Origin: Chloroflexota bacterium
GTDB lineage: Bacteria; Chloroflexota; Limnocylindria; Limnocylindrales; CSP1-4
Length of the DNA stretch: 60,707 nucleotides
Reading direction: 5' to 3'
Assembly: GCA_015478725.1 (NCBI GenBank)
Contig: JADMIG010000016.1
Span: 1 to 60,707, forward strand
In this document: in pieces, positions 52,562 to 60,707 of the stretch
How the letters are laid out: each line of letters begins with the position of its first letter
How positions within the stretch are numbered: position 1 is the stretch's first letter
Position numbers and translations under genes: made by a program
Notes under the pieces: generated by a model
Seen by the model: the letters and a program-made list of their open reading frames with translations, nothing else
What the model was told of the DNA's origin: nothing
Database searches by the model: none

Positions 52562-53560
52562 ATGACCATCTCAATTGGTGTGCCGACGCACAACCATGGG
52601 CAGTATCTGGCCGCGACTCTCGATTCCCTCCTGGCTCAGACTGTCCCGCCGGACGAAATCGTGGTCTCGGACGACAACAGCACAGACAACACGCCGGAGG
52701 TCCTGGGACGATACGAAGGGCGAGTGAGGATCTTGCGCCCGCCGAAGCGCCTCGCAATGGTCGATCACTTCAATTTTCTGGTGGAGAACCTGAGCGGCGA
52801 TTGGTTTGCGCTACTCGGCTCGGACGATGTCGCCGAGCCGCGGTTCGTCGACATCCTCGGGCGAGCGGCCAGCGGTAGCCGCGAAGCGGTCTTGGTTCGT
52901 GGCGGGTGGCAAGCGATCTCCCTTTCCGGTCGCCCGTTGGGATCTCACCGGCTGTGGTCGACGGCATCCGTGACGAGACCTCCACGCACCTTTATTGAGC
53001 AGCTCTCGGGCCCGAAGCCATCGCTCTCGGCGACCTTGTGCCGCCGCTCCGCTTGGGTGGAAGTCGGCGGGTTTCCTGCTTCTCTCCGACATGCGTTCGA
53101 CTGGGGTTTGTACCTCCGCCTCAGCGCGATGGGGTCGTTTATCACGACGCATCGAATGGTCGCCAAGTTTCGGACTGGCTACGCCCACAGCAAACTAGTC
53201 AGCCGCCTCGTCGACAAAGCCCATGATGAACGGGTGATGGCGTTGGAGATTGCTCCAGCAGTAGCCAAGGTCCTAGGGCTGTCTGCAGAGCCCGCGATGA
53301 GTAGGGCCGCGCAGTCCCGGCTCAAAGCAATGCTCCTCGAGGCTGACATCGCGACCGACGCCGATGTGCGGGCTCGCGTGGTAACTGAACTTCGGCCGCT
53401 GGCCACCGCCCTTGGCCAGGAGCGATTGCTCGATGACTTCACAGCCGGGCAGCTGGTCGCAACCCCGGTCCGCTTCCGTAAGCTTGCCAGCGGTGTATCG
53501 GTCATCGACGCGCAGGTGCGCACGATCCGCGATCGGTTGATCCGAGTGGGCCCAAGTTGA
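52562..53560 (+). CDS. GT2 glycosyltransferase
   Basis: A 332-residue GT-A enzyme. ISIGVPTHNHGQYLAATLDSL, EIVVSDDNSTDN and GSDDVAEPRF (the metal-binding DxD region) are typical of family 2. The C-terminal 100 residues are helical with no span. ATG 52562 is chosen for the family's start; open frame upstream has no similarity. It is the first gene of a rightward cluster and its stop overlaps the next start (TTGA). Confidence 0.88.
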   Translation: MTISIGVPTHNHGQYLAATLDSLLAQTVPPDEIVVSDDNSTDNTPEVLGRYEGRVRILRPPKRLAMVDHFNFLVENLSGDWFALLGSDDVAEPRFVDILGRAASGSREAVLVRGGWQAISLSGRPLGSHRLWSTASVTRPPRTFIEQLSGPKPSLSATLCRRSAWVEVGGFPASLRHAFDWGLYLRLSAMGSFITTHRMVAKFRTGYAHSKLVSRLVDKAHDERVMALEIAPAVAKVLGLSAEPAMSRAAQSRLKAMLLEADIATDADVRARVVTELRPLATALGQERLLDDFTAGQLVATPVRFRKLASGVSVIDAQVRTIRDRLIRVGPS

Positions 53561-54960
53561 GCGGCCTAGCCATCGCCGCGCGTATCTCCGGGTGCGATCC
53601 GCTGATGACGAAGGCCGATGAGGGCAGCGCTGCCGCACTCGAACAGCCGAAGTCAACGCCGGAGCGATCCTGCGCGACGCCACCGGCGCCGGTTCTCCCA
53701 CCCCGGATCTTCGTCTCGAACGGCTTCAGCCGATTCCCCTTGGCACAACTTGCCGCGGGACTCCGGAAGCGCGAATGGGACGTCGAGCTCCTCACGGGTG
53801 CCTACCCCGTTGGCGCTGCAGCCACCATCCTGCGAAACCTTCCACTCCGACGGTCGTATCGGCTGGGCCGCCTGGAGGACCGGCGAGTTGGGATCGAGCC
53901 GGACAGGGTCCACGCCGACTTCGCCTCGGAGCTCGTTCAGAGGACCGGTCAGATCCTAGGGTCGAGAGGGGCCGTGAGACTGGGGACCGCACTCGATGTC
54001 GTGGGGTTTCGTCTCGCAGGCCTCCGAGCGGCGCGAACGGTCCGGAAGGCGCGCCACCTTACCGCCTACCACTTCAGATCTGGCTTTGGTCTCGAGTCCC
54101 TGGATGCGGCGCGCCGTCGCGGCGTTCCAACGATCTGCGACCACTCGATCGTGCATCCGGCGGTGCTGGAGTCGCTTGTGCAGAACGGCGGGCAACTCCC
54201 GGCGGGTTGGAGCCCGGCAGAGCCGCATGGGATCTGGCGCCTGGCGGTGCGCGACATCGAAAAGGCGGACTGGATCGTGGTCAACTCCGACTTCGTCCGG
54301 GAGACTTTCGAGTGGTCCGGCTTCGACACGACCCGAGTGAAGGTCATTTACGCAGGAGTCGAAGCCGAGTTCGCGGCTTCGATCCCGCAGCGGGACGCCG
54401 AGACGGACGGGGGACCTCTGCGCTTGATGTTTGCGGGCGAGATCGGCCAGCGGAAGGGAGCCGACGTTCTCTTCCGCGCACTGTCGACGCTGCATGGCGT
54501 CGACTGGAAGTTGGATCTCATCGGGGCGATAACGCCAGCCATTGCCGCTGGCTGGTCGAAGTTCCTGAGTGACTCCCGCGTGACCTGGCACGACACGGTG
54601 CGCATCCGAGAGCTCGCGGCGCTGATGAGCCGGGCCGAAGTGTTCGTGTTCCCGTCCCTGGCGGAAGGATCGGCGCGCGTGGTTGCCATGGCGATGGCGG
54701 CCGGTTGCTACGTGGTGACGACGCCCAACAGCGGATCGGTCGTACAGGACGGCATCCACGGGCGGGTGGTGCCTCCGGGCGACTATGAGGCCCTGGCGGC
54801 GACGCTGATGGAGGTCGCCGCCCAGCGGCGGATGCTTCCTCTGGTAGGGCGCGCGAACGCCAACCTGATCAGACGCGAATACCTGGTAGAACACTACGTG
54901 GACCGCGTCATCTCCTTCTACCATGAGATCCTCGGCCCGATCCACGGAACCCGGCCATGA
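53557..54960 (+). CDS. GT4-type glycosyltransferase
   Basis: A GT-B glycosyltransferase of up to 467 residues. The donor domain shows LRLMFAGEIGQRKGADVL, VFVFPSLAEGSARVVAMAMA (E-rich loop) and a late VVPPGDYEALA. The start TTG at 53557 overlaps the preceding stop; an ATG at 53605 is an alternative that trims 16 residues and leaves the domain intact. The acceptor is unknown. Confidence 0.85.
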   Translation: MSGLAIAARISGCDPLMTKADEGSAAALEQPKSTPERSCATPPAPVLPPRIFVSNGFSRFPLAQLAAGLRKREWDVELLTGAYPVGAAATILRNLPLRRSYRLGRLEDRRVGIEPDRVHADFASELVQRTGQILGSRGAVRLGTALDVVGFRLAGLRAARTVRKARHLTAYHFRSGFGLESLDAARRRGVPTICDHSIVHPAVLESLVQNGGQLPAGWSPAEPHGIWRLAVRDIEKADWIVVNSDFVRETFEWSGFDTTRVKVIYAGVEAEFAASIPQRDAETDGGPLRLMFAGEIGQRKGADVLFRALSTLHGVDWKLDLIGAITPAIAAGWSKFLSDSRVTWHDTVRIRELAALMSRAEVFVFPSLAEGSARVVAMAMAAGCYVVTTPNSGSVVQDGIHGRVVPPGDYEALAATLMEVAAQRRMLPLVGRANANLIRREYLVEHYVDRVISFYHEILGPIHGTRP

Positions 54961-54971
54961 GAGGCTGAAGC

Positions 54972-55733
54972 GTGCCGTTTGACGTGATCGGAAATGGCCT
55001 GCTCGCTCGGGCATTCGCCTCCGCGTCAGTGACGAGTCCCGATGCCACCATCTGCGCGGCCGGAGTGGCGGATTCGCAGTCCTCCGATGTGGTCGCGTTC
55101 CGGCGAGAACAGTCAATACTGAGGGACCTGGCCCATCGCGCACGCGCAGGAGACTCCGTCCTCGTGTACTTCTCGGGCGCGCCAGTCTATGGAGACGCCA
55201 CCGGTCTCCGTGTCGAGACCTCCCAGGCGACCCCGGAGACGCCGTACGGCCGCCACAAGCTGGAGTGCGAGAGCCTGGTGGCCGACAGTGGCGCTCGGTT
55301 TCTTGTGCTTCGTCTTCCGAATGTCGTGGGCCCGAGCGGGCACCCAAACCAGCTCATTCCGTCGCTGGTTGCCCAGACCCTCAGCGGATCCGTCGTCATC
55401 AGGACCGACGCCACCCGCGATCTGCTCGACGTCGACGATCTCGTGACCATCGTCGCCGCGCTTCTTCGCCGTGGCGTCTGCAACAGCGTCCTGAACGTCG
55501 CTTCGGGAGTTTCGACCCCCGTACCTCGATTGGTCGACGTGATCGCAGAGACTCTCGGCACTTCTCCGTCGGTCGTGTCGGCCGAACGGGGCGATAGTCA
55601 GCAGTTCTCCACGACCAAGGTTCGCGGGCTTCTGCCGGAATATCCCCGCTTCGAGGCTGACTACCCGGTCAACGTCCTGCGCCGACGGGTCCCCGAAATC
55701 GCGCGAACGCTTCGTGATGGAGAGCCGCGGTGA
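54972..55733 (+). CDS. NAD-dependent sugar epimerase/dehydratase family protein
   Basis: A 253-residue SDR that is shorter than typical UDP-sugar epimerases. The N-terminal glycine motif is reduced (IGNGLLARAFA). FSGAPVYGD and YGRHKLECES (YxxxK) are present, as are LRLPNVVGPSG and DLLDVDDLVTIVAALL. GTG start at 54972. The stop overlaps the next gene (GTGA). It probably supplies a nucleotide sugar for the cluster. Confidence 0.8.
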   Translation: MPFDVIGNGLLARAFASASVTSPDATICAAGVADSQSSDVVAFRREQSILRDLAHRARAGDSVLVYFSGAPVYGDATGLRVETSQATPETPYGRHKLECESLVADSGARFLVLRLPNVVGPSGHPNQLIPSLVAQTLSGSVVIRTDATRDLLDVDDLVTIVAALLRRGVCNSVLNVASGVSTPVPRLVDVIAETLGTSPSVVSAERGDSQQFSTTKVRGLLPEYPRFEADYPVNVLRRRVPEIARTLRDGEPR

Positions 55734-57148
55734 ACCGGACTTCCGCGGGCACCGTGAGCGACGATCGCCTTCAGACCTCCAGGCCAGCAACCAGGTCCTC
55801 GCAATCGGACACAACTGCTCTGGACGTCTGGGCGTTCGTGCTGCCGGCAGTCTCGTTCGTGCAGATTACCGTCGTCGGGCAACTGATCGTCAGCGAGGTT
55901 CTCGCGGTCGCATTGCTCCCTTGGCTGTGGGGAGCCAAGGACCGCCTCCACGTGCCCCGCTGGTTCCTGCTGCTGTGGGGCGCTTGGCTGGTGTCGCAGA
56001 TCGCCACCGACCTCGTGATGCGCAGCCCAATCGTGGACTACGCTCGAGGATGGGCGGCCATCCTGTTCACGCTGACCGACTTCGCCGCGATCCTGGTCCT
56101 CGTGTCGACGCCACGCCGAGCCCGCCTGTTCGCCCTCGGGCTGGCCGCCAGCGGTGTCCTGAGCTACTTCATCGCTCCCAACATCTATGCTGCGGGCGAT
56201 CCGTGGAAGTGGGCTTTCGCAATGCCGGTCGGCTTTACCCTGGCTGCCGCTCTGTCGGGATCGATCAGTACTCGAATGCCGCTCGTGCCGATCGGTGCGT
56301 TCGCGGCATTCGGTGCTCTGACCCTGCTCCTTGGATTCCGGAGCCTCGGCGGGGTGGCTGTTATCGCCGCTGGATACCTTCTCCTCAATACCCTCGTCGG
56401 CCGGCGGCAAGCACGTGCGCGCCCTTCGATCCGAACGGTGATTGTGGGCCTGGTCTTCAGTATGGTCGCGGCCTTCAGCGTCTCGCAGGGCTACGATGCT
56501 GCTGCCTCCGGGGGTCTGCTCGGACCTGGCGCCCAGGCGAAATACCTCGCGCAGTCCGGCTCGCTCGGGGTCCTGGTTGGCGGCCGGCCCGAGATACTCG
56601 CGTCCACCCAGGCGATCATCGACTCGCCGATCCTCGGCCACGGATCGTGGGCGAAGGACTTCAAATACGTGGACCTCCTCACGGCGCGCCTCAGCTCTCT
56701 GGGCTACGAGATCGGGGCCGGACCGAGCGACGTGGGCCTGATCCCGGCGCACTCCTACCTGCTGGGTTCATGGGTGTGGGCCGGACTCCTCGGTGGCGTG
56801 TTCTGGCTCGCCATTCTCTTGCTCGCAGGCGGGCTGCTGGTGAACCTCTATGCGGTCCGCCTGAGGCTCGAGCCGCTCCTCGTCTTCTCCGCCGCACTGC
56901 TCATCTGGAACATCGTGTTCTCGCCTTATGGAAGCAGCTCCCGGCCTCTCGCCGCGTACGGCATAGCACTCTGTCTTCTCGGACTCAGCCAGGTGCGCGG
57001 GGAGGAGACCCATCCCGCGCCCGCGCCCCCTCGTCCCACCCGCGACGGCTCGCCGCTCATAGCGTCCCGATCCGGAGGCTCCGCAGATGGCTGGACTGCA
57101 GCGAGGGACCGCCGCTCGGCGCCCGGTCGCGGCGCTGACTCCACATGA
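55730..57148 (+). CDS. Wzy/O-antigen-ligase-like membrane protein
   Basis: A 472-residue membrane protein with about 10-12 spans and a large loop (about 250-340) holding GRPEILASTQAIIDSPILGHG and AHSYLLGSWVWAGLLGG. The latter resembles the region that is conserved in Wzy-C polymerases/ligases. It should join repeat units outside the membrane. The C-terminal 50 residues are Pro/Arg/Ser-rich. It overlaps its neighbours at both ends by four bases. Confidence 0.8.
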   Translation: MNRTSAGTVSDDRLQTSRPATRSSQSDTTALDVWAFVLPAVSFVQITVVGQLIVSEVLAVALLPWLWGAKDRLHVPRWFLLLWGAWLVSQIATDLVMRSPIVDYARGWAAILFTLTDFAAILVLVSTPRRARLFALGLAASGVLSYFIAPNIYAAGDPWKWAFAMPVGFTLAAALSGSISTRMPLVPIGAFAAFGALTLLLGFRSLGGVAVIAAGYLLLNTLVGRRQARARPSIRTVIVGLVFSMVAAFSVSQGYDAAASGGLLGPGAQAKYLAQSGSLGVLVGGRPEILASTQAIIDSPILGHGSWAKDFKYVDLLTARLSSLGYEIGAGPSDVGLIPAHSYLLGSWVWAGLLGGVFWLAILLLAGGLLVNLYAVRLRLEPLLVFSAALLIWNIVFSPYGSSSRPLAAYGIALCLLGLSQVRGEETHPAPAPPRPTRDGSPLIASRSGGSADGWTAARDRRSAPGRGADST

Positions 57149-57981
57149 CTCCCGACACGTCTGCGGCCACGCCGCTCCCGGGCCCACCGTCTCGGATCTC
57201 GGTGATCGTTCCGAGCTACAACTCTGGTGCCTATCTGCGGCAGGCTCTCACGTCGGCGCTGGGACAGGAGCCCCGCCCCCATGAAGTCGTGGTGCAGGAT
57301 GGGGTCTCCACCGACAACACACGTGACATTCTCCGGTCGTTTGGTGACCGGATTGCGTGGGTCTCAGCTCCCGATCGCGGACAGGCGGATGCCCTGAACA
57401 TGGCGCTCGCACGGGTCACTGGGGACATCGTCCTCTGGCTTAACGCCGACGACGTGGTCCTGCCGGGCGCCTTCTCCGCGGCATCAGCTGCTTTCGCCGC
57501 GGACCGCAATCTCACATTCGCATACGGCGACTTCGACATCATCGATGGCGCTGGCACGCTGGTGCGGACATACCGATCGAGCCCGTACTCATGGGATCGA
57601 GTGTTCGCTCGCGGTTGCTACATCTTCTCCGGCTCGCTGTTCGTACGCAGCACCGCCTTGCTTGCCGTTGGCGGCTTCGATCCGTTGCTGCATGCCTGCA
57701 TGGACTTTGACCTCTTGCTTCGGCTGGATGCAGCCGGAGCGTCGCGGCACATTGAGCAGACGGTCGGTCAACTCCGAATGCACGGCCGTAACAAGTCATC
57801 AACGATGTCCGCAGTGTTCTTCCGAGAAGCGTTCAGCATCCGGCGTCGTTACGCTCGAGACTCGCCTCGCCTCTGGCCGATCGCTCTACGTTCTACCGCG
57901 ATGGAAGCCATTGCCCTTGCCACGACGCGACTGAGATACTCGTCCCGATGGCCTCGTCATGGTCGTGGCAAGACCCTGTGA
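57145..57981 (+). CDS. GT2 glycosyltransferase
   Basis: A 278-residue family 2 glycosyltransferase: ISVIVPSYNSGAYLRQAL, EVVVQDGVSTDNTRDIL, WLNADDVVLPG (DxD region) and a later FDPLLHACMDFDLLLRL. It overlaps the polymerase gene by four bases and is followed by a 370-base gap. Confidence 0.9.
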   Translation: MTPDTSAATPLPGPPSRISVIVPSYNSGAYLRQALTSALGQEPRPHEVVVQDGVSTDNTRDILRSFGDRIAWVSAPDRGQADALNMALARVTGDIVLWLNADDVVLPGAFSAASAAFAADRNLTFAYGDFDIIDGAGTLVRTYRSSPYSWDRVFARGCYIFSGSLFVRSTALLAVGGFDPLLHACMDFDLLLRLDAAGASRHIEQTVGQLRMHGRNKSSTMSAVFFREAFSIRRRYARDSPRLWPIALRSTAMEAIALATTRLRYSSRWPRHGRGKTL

Positions 57982-58350
57982 GGCGCGGGCGTGTCCAGAT
58001 GTAGGCACGCGGCTCGAGGCCAGTGCCATACCTTTGGTGAGTCATCAGATCGACGGTTGCCGCAGGAGTCTGATCCACGAAGACTACGCTCGTCGACCAA
58101 TGTCGTTGAGCCTCGTCCAAGGCCTGCGTGCCGCCGGGTCGAGCATGCTTGATCGAGCTGGCATGGCGATGGAGGCCGCTGCCGTTGACCACGGGGAACA
58201 TTCGGGCGCCCCAGACGGTGGCGTGGGCGGCCGAGGCTTACGGTCATCGATTGAGGCTGGAGCCCACCTCCTCCGGGCACGAGGATGCGTCGAGCTCCAC
58301 GCCGATTTGAGCGAGCACGATTCCGTCGGCAAGGAGCACTGAGTCGCGCC
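57982..58350. other. spacer, possibly decayed coding sequence
   Basis: No convincing gene. One rightward frame stays open from within the preceding gene to 58342 but has no recognisable motif and no ribosome site. The gap interrupts an otherwise gapless cluster, so a lost gene is possible. AAGGAG at 58331-58336 is the ribosome site of the next gene. Confidence 0.4.
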
Positions 58351-59535
58351 ATGCGAATCCTCCACGTGATTCCATGGCTGGCGCCGCGATACGGCGGACC
58401 CGCCGCGTTGGTGCCGGACTTGTGCATCGCGCTTGCCAGGCGCGGCCATGAAGTCGAGATCGTGACCACGAACACGGACGGCGACGCGCGGCTTCCCGTC
58501 CCGGTGGGTCGACCCGTCCCATGGGCGGGCGCCATGGTGACGTTTCACGCGCTGTCGGCGCCCACTCAATACCTCACCTCGTGGTCGATGCTCGCTGACC
58601 TGCGCAGGCGGATCGAAGGCTTCGATGTTGTTCATATCCATGCGCTCTATCGTTTCCACGACGTGGTCGCCGCGGCGGTCGCTCGCCACCGGAGCGTTCC
58701 TTACGTTGTGCAGCCCCATGGCAGCCTCGATCCCTGGCACCGCGCACGGAGGCGCCACGCGAAGGACGTGTACCACGCGCTCATCGAAGACCGGGTCATC
58801 CGTGGCGCGGCCGTCGTCCTCTGCACATCGGAACGCGAGGCCAAGGCGATTCGCGATCTCGGGTACAAAGTGCCCGCGCGGATCATCCCGGTCGGAATCG
58901 ATGTGGACGACCTGAGAGCACCTGCACATGCGGGCGCACTCCCGTGCGCCCGCATCGATCGTGGCACCCGCGTGGTCACGTTTCTCGGCCGCATCGCGCC
59001 TAAGAAGGGCCTGCCGCTCCTGATCGATGCGTTCGCCCAAACGGCGGCGACGTTCCCGACCGCACACCTGGTCATCGCGGGGCCGGATGACGAGGGGATC
59101 GGCCGCCAGTTGGGCGCATTGATTGCCCACTCCGGTCTGGGAGATCGGATTTCGTTCGTAGGTACCATCTCCGGTGCAGCGAAGCGGGCGCTGCTTCAGC
59201 GGTCGGATGTCTTCGTTCTCCCATCGGCGGATGAGAGTTTTGGTGTCGCTGTGGCCGAGGCGATGGCCGTAGGGTGCCCAGTCGTCGTGAGCCCTCACGT
59301 GGCAATCGAAGATATCGTCCGGTCGAGCGGGGCGGGCATGGTGGTCGAGAGGAACCCTGCCGCGATCGCCAAGGCTGTGGCGACGATACTGGCGGATCCG
59401 GCCGCCGCGAGCGTCATGGGTGAGGCCGGTAGAAAGACGGTGGATGAACGATTCGCGTGGCCTATGATCGCGGCGCGGATGGAAACGATGTATGCCGGAA
59501 TCGTCGACGCAAGCCGGGCAAGAGTGCAACCGTGA
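58351..59535 (+). CDS. GT4 glycosyltransferase
   Basis: A 394-residue GT-B enzyme: MRILHVIPWLAPRYGGPAAL, a long central VVHIHALYRFHDVV, VVTFLGRIAPKKGLPLLIDA, and VFVLPSADESFGVAVAEAMA with the catalytic E-rich loop. Good match in layout to capsular and colanic-acid glycosyltransferases. The stop overlaps the acetyltransferase start (GTGA). Confidence 0.92.
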   Translation: MRILHVIPWLAPRYGGPAALVPDLCIALARRGHEVEIVTTNTDGDARLPVPVGRPVPWAGAMVTFHALSAPTQYLTSWSMLADLRRRIEGFDVVHIHALYRFHDVVAAAVARHRSVPYVVQPHGSLDPWHRARRRHAKDVYHALIEDRVIRGAAVVLCTSEREAKAIRDLGYKVPARIIPVGIDVDDLRAPAHAGALPCARIDRGTRVVTFLGRIAPKKGLPLLIDAFAQTAATFPTAHLVIAGPDDEGIGRQLGALIAHSGLGDRISFVGTISGAAKRALLQRSDVFVLPSADESFGVAVAEAMAVGCPVVVSPHVAIEDIVRSSGAGMVVERNPAAIAKAVATILADPAAASVMGEAGRKTVDERFAWPMIAARMETMYAGIVDASRARVQP

Positions 59536-60128
59536 GCGTCGACCTGAGCCAAACTTCGCCGCGCGGCTACCACCCCGGACGCTCCTATGCGTATCGGGCG
59601 CTCTGGCTCGTGGTGGAGGCTCTCATCCTGCTCAATCCGATTGTGACGCAGTACTCGCTCAAATGCTGGGTCCTCCGGCGGTTCGGCGCCCGGATTGGGC
59701 GCGGCGTGCTCATCAAACCGAATGTGCACGTCAAGTACCCCTGGCATCTGGAGATCGGCGACAACACCTGGATCGGCGAGCGGGTCTGGATCGACAACTT
59801 CGTCCGGGTCCGGATCGGCGCCAACGCGGTGGTCTCCCAAGGCGCCTACCTGTGCACGGGCAACCACGACTGGTCCGATCCGGGCATGGGCCTCGTCGTC
59901 AAGCCGGTCCTGGTCGAGGACGGGGCCTGGGTCGGCGCGTTCGCCCGGATCGCTCCGGGGATCACGGTGGGTCGCGAGGTGGTCGTGACGCTCGGCTCGG
60001 TCCTACTCGAGGACGCCGAGGCCCGGGGGGTCTACACGGGCAACCCCGCTGTTCGGGTCCGGGATCGAGCCATCCGGGACCGCCCGGGGCCCAAGGAACT
60101 GGTTTCCGCGCCGGCCTCAGGAGCATGA
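59532..60128 (+). CDS. wcaF: WcaF-like O-acetyltransferase
   Basis: A 198-residue left-handed beta-helix acetyltransferase. YPWHLEIGDNTWIGERVWI, GNHDWSDPGM (with the active-site His) and AWVGAFARIAPGITVG are typical of colanic-acid-type WcaF, which acetylates sugars of the exported glycan. Hexapeptide repeats run from about 55 to 175. The GTG start overlaps the preceding stop. Base composition here returns to the high-GC pattern. Confidence 0.88.
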   Translation: MSVDLSQTSPRGYHPGRSYAYRALWLVVEALILLNPIVTQYSLKCWVLRRFGARIGRGVLIKPNVHVKYPWHLEIGDNTWIGERVWIDNFVRVRIGANAVVSQGAYLCTGNHDWSDPGMGLVVKPVLVEDGAWVGAFARIAPGITVGREVVVTLGSVLLEDAEARGVYTGNPAVRVRDRAIRDRPGPKELVSAPASGA

Positions 60129-60152
60129 GGTTCGGCCAGGGCGCGAACAAAC

Positions 60153-60524
60153 GTGCGTTCGTCCGTCACAGTCTGGGCTCCGGTCCTCGGCTGGGCGGGG
60201 CTGATCTTCGTCCTCTCGGCACAGCCGGACCTGCGCTTCGCGTCGGACCCGGGGCTCGACTTCGTCGTGCGCAAACTCGGCCACATGGGGGTGTTCGGGA
60301 TCCTCGCCCTGCTCGCCTGGCGGGCCCTGGCGGGGACGACCGCCTGGCGCCGGGCGGCGATGACAGGACCGGCCGTTCTCTTGGGAGCCTCGATCACGTC
60401 AGACATCTCTGACGATATTGGGGCCCGTCAGCGCACGGTGAGGTTCTGGGTCAGGTTGGCAGCACCGAGGGTGACGGGCGTTGCCGTCGCCAGGCTCGTG
60501 CCGCCGAACCATTGGGCGGCGTAG
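60153..60524 (+). pseudogene. truncated VanZ-like membrane protein
   Basis: The first 80 or so residues look like the start of a VanZ-family protein (WAPVLGWAGLIFVLSAQPDL, VVRKLGHMGVFGILALLAWRAL). The conserved second half with the DE-HQ-F-P-GR pattern is missing: after about base 60400 the frame runs antisense through the end of the leftward gene. A hairpin (60398-60413) lies at the break. Either a truncated gene or the junction of a rearrangement. Confidence 0.55.
60398..60413. terminator. small hairpin between convergent genes
   Basis: GTCAGA and TCTGAC form a 6-bp stem with a 4-base loop just beyond the stop of the leftward gene. No T-run is present in either direction. Confidence 0.3.
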
Positions 60525-60707
60525 GGTCCGGACACGGGCTCGATGTACAGCTTGTAGGAGCCCTGCGGCAGGGTGAAGCTGTACAGGCCGCTCGCGTCCG
60601 TCACGCCGGCGTTCGTCCAGGCGCCGGTCGTCGCGTTCCAGGCCGACACGGTGGCACCCGAGATCGGGGCGGCGCTCGTGGTGCTGACAGTGCCCGACAG
60701 GGTGAAC
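60428..60707 (-). CDS. C-terminal part of secreted protein with carboxypeptidase-regulatory-like domain
   Basis: The last 92 codons of a leftward gene that begins beyond the right edge. LSGTVSTTSAAPISGATV, GVTDASGLYSFTLPQGSY and the closing NLTQNLTVR form one immunoglobulin-like (carboxypeptidase-regulatory or CnaB-like) domain, as found in repeats in large secreted or surface proteins. The frame is open to the window edge. Confidence 0.75.
   Translation of the reverse strand, partial: FTLSGTVSTTSAAPISGATVSAWNATTGAWTNAGVTDASGLYSFTLPQGSYKLYIEPVSGPYAAQWFGGTSLATATPVTLGAANLTQNLTVR

Noticed and set aside
57959-58342. 127-codon frame after the GT2 gene
   Set aside because: No motif, no ribosome site, poor codon pattern; kept only as a note on the gap.

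Overview
The window is very GC-rich bacterial chromosome, with short spacers and many start/stop overlaps of the GTGA or ATGA type. Several genes have a TANNNT -10 element only 6-8 bases before the start codon, which suggests leaderless transcripts. The gene set fits a soil or freshwater Chloroflexota lineage (Limnocylindria-like): Ku plus a PE-LIG-POL LigD, an LLM (F420-type) oxidoreductase, a DUF4012 protein beside a sortase and a BY-kinase, and a Cys-rich membrane LysM protein. That placement is inferred from gene content. No rRNA, tRNA, CRISPR array or insertion sequence was seen.

Bases 1-7400: a purine-catabolism block. DUF3830, allantoinase and a small alpha/beta-barrel-like protein are read leftward. 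5-hydroxyisourate hydrolase, OHCU decarboxylase and urate oxidase are read rightward from a 29-bp divergent spacer. Together these cover urate to allantoin and allantoin ring opening. The block is flanked by two paralogous XRE-HTH/PD-(D/E)XK fusion proteins and one further PD-(D/E)XK-like protein. Bases 7400-14300: an NHEJ locus, with Ku, a PAS-GAF-GGDEF-EAL protein and LigD, bordered by repeat-rich spacers.

Bases 14300-39900: mixed housekeeping and accessory genes. These include an LLM oxidoreductase, a papain-like protein, two PIN-type toxin-antitoxin modules, a MerR/DHA2/MFS efflux operon, another MFS protein, a YyaL-type thioredoxin-domain protein, and an operon of nucleotidyltransferase, nitrilase and MUG glycosylase. 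They continue with an APC permease, a metallophosphoesterase, a DUF3052/deacetylase divergent pair, a DoxX-like protein, a full-length Lhr-type helicase, a PHP phosphoesterase and a membrane LysM protein.

Bases 39900-60700: cell-surface and exopolysaccharide region. It starts with a secreted Ig-like protein carrying a sorting-signal-like tail and a sortase-family protein that has no cysteine. DUF4012, a Wzz/BY-kinase, glycosyltransferases, a Wzx flippase, a Wzy-like polymerase, nucleotide-sugar enzymes and a WcaF acetyltransferase follow. A collapsed gmd/fcl-type locus (frameshifts, stop codon, deletion) shows that GDP-fucose-type synthesis was lost here, while a CapE/C-methyltransferase/RmlD operon is intact. 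Codon use from about 47.5 to 59.5 kb looks less GC-biased than elsewhere, as is common for exchanged polysaccharide cassettes.

The most distinctive signals are the HTH-nuclease fusions around the urate genes, the cysteine-less sortase beside a candidate substrate, a VapC whose conserved N-terminus can only start at CTG, and short duplications that copy gene 3' ends together with their stop codons.
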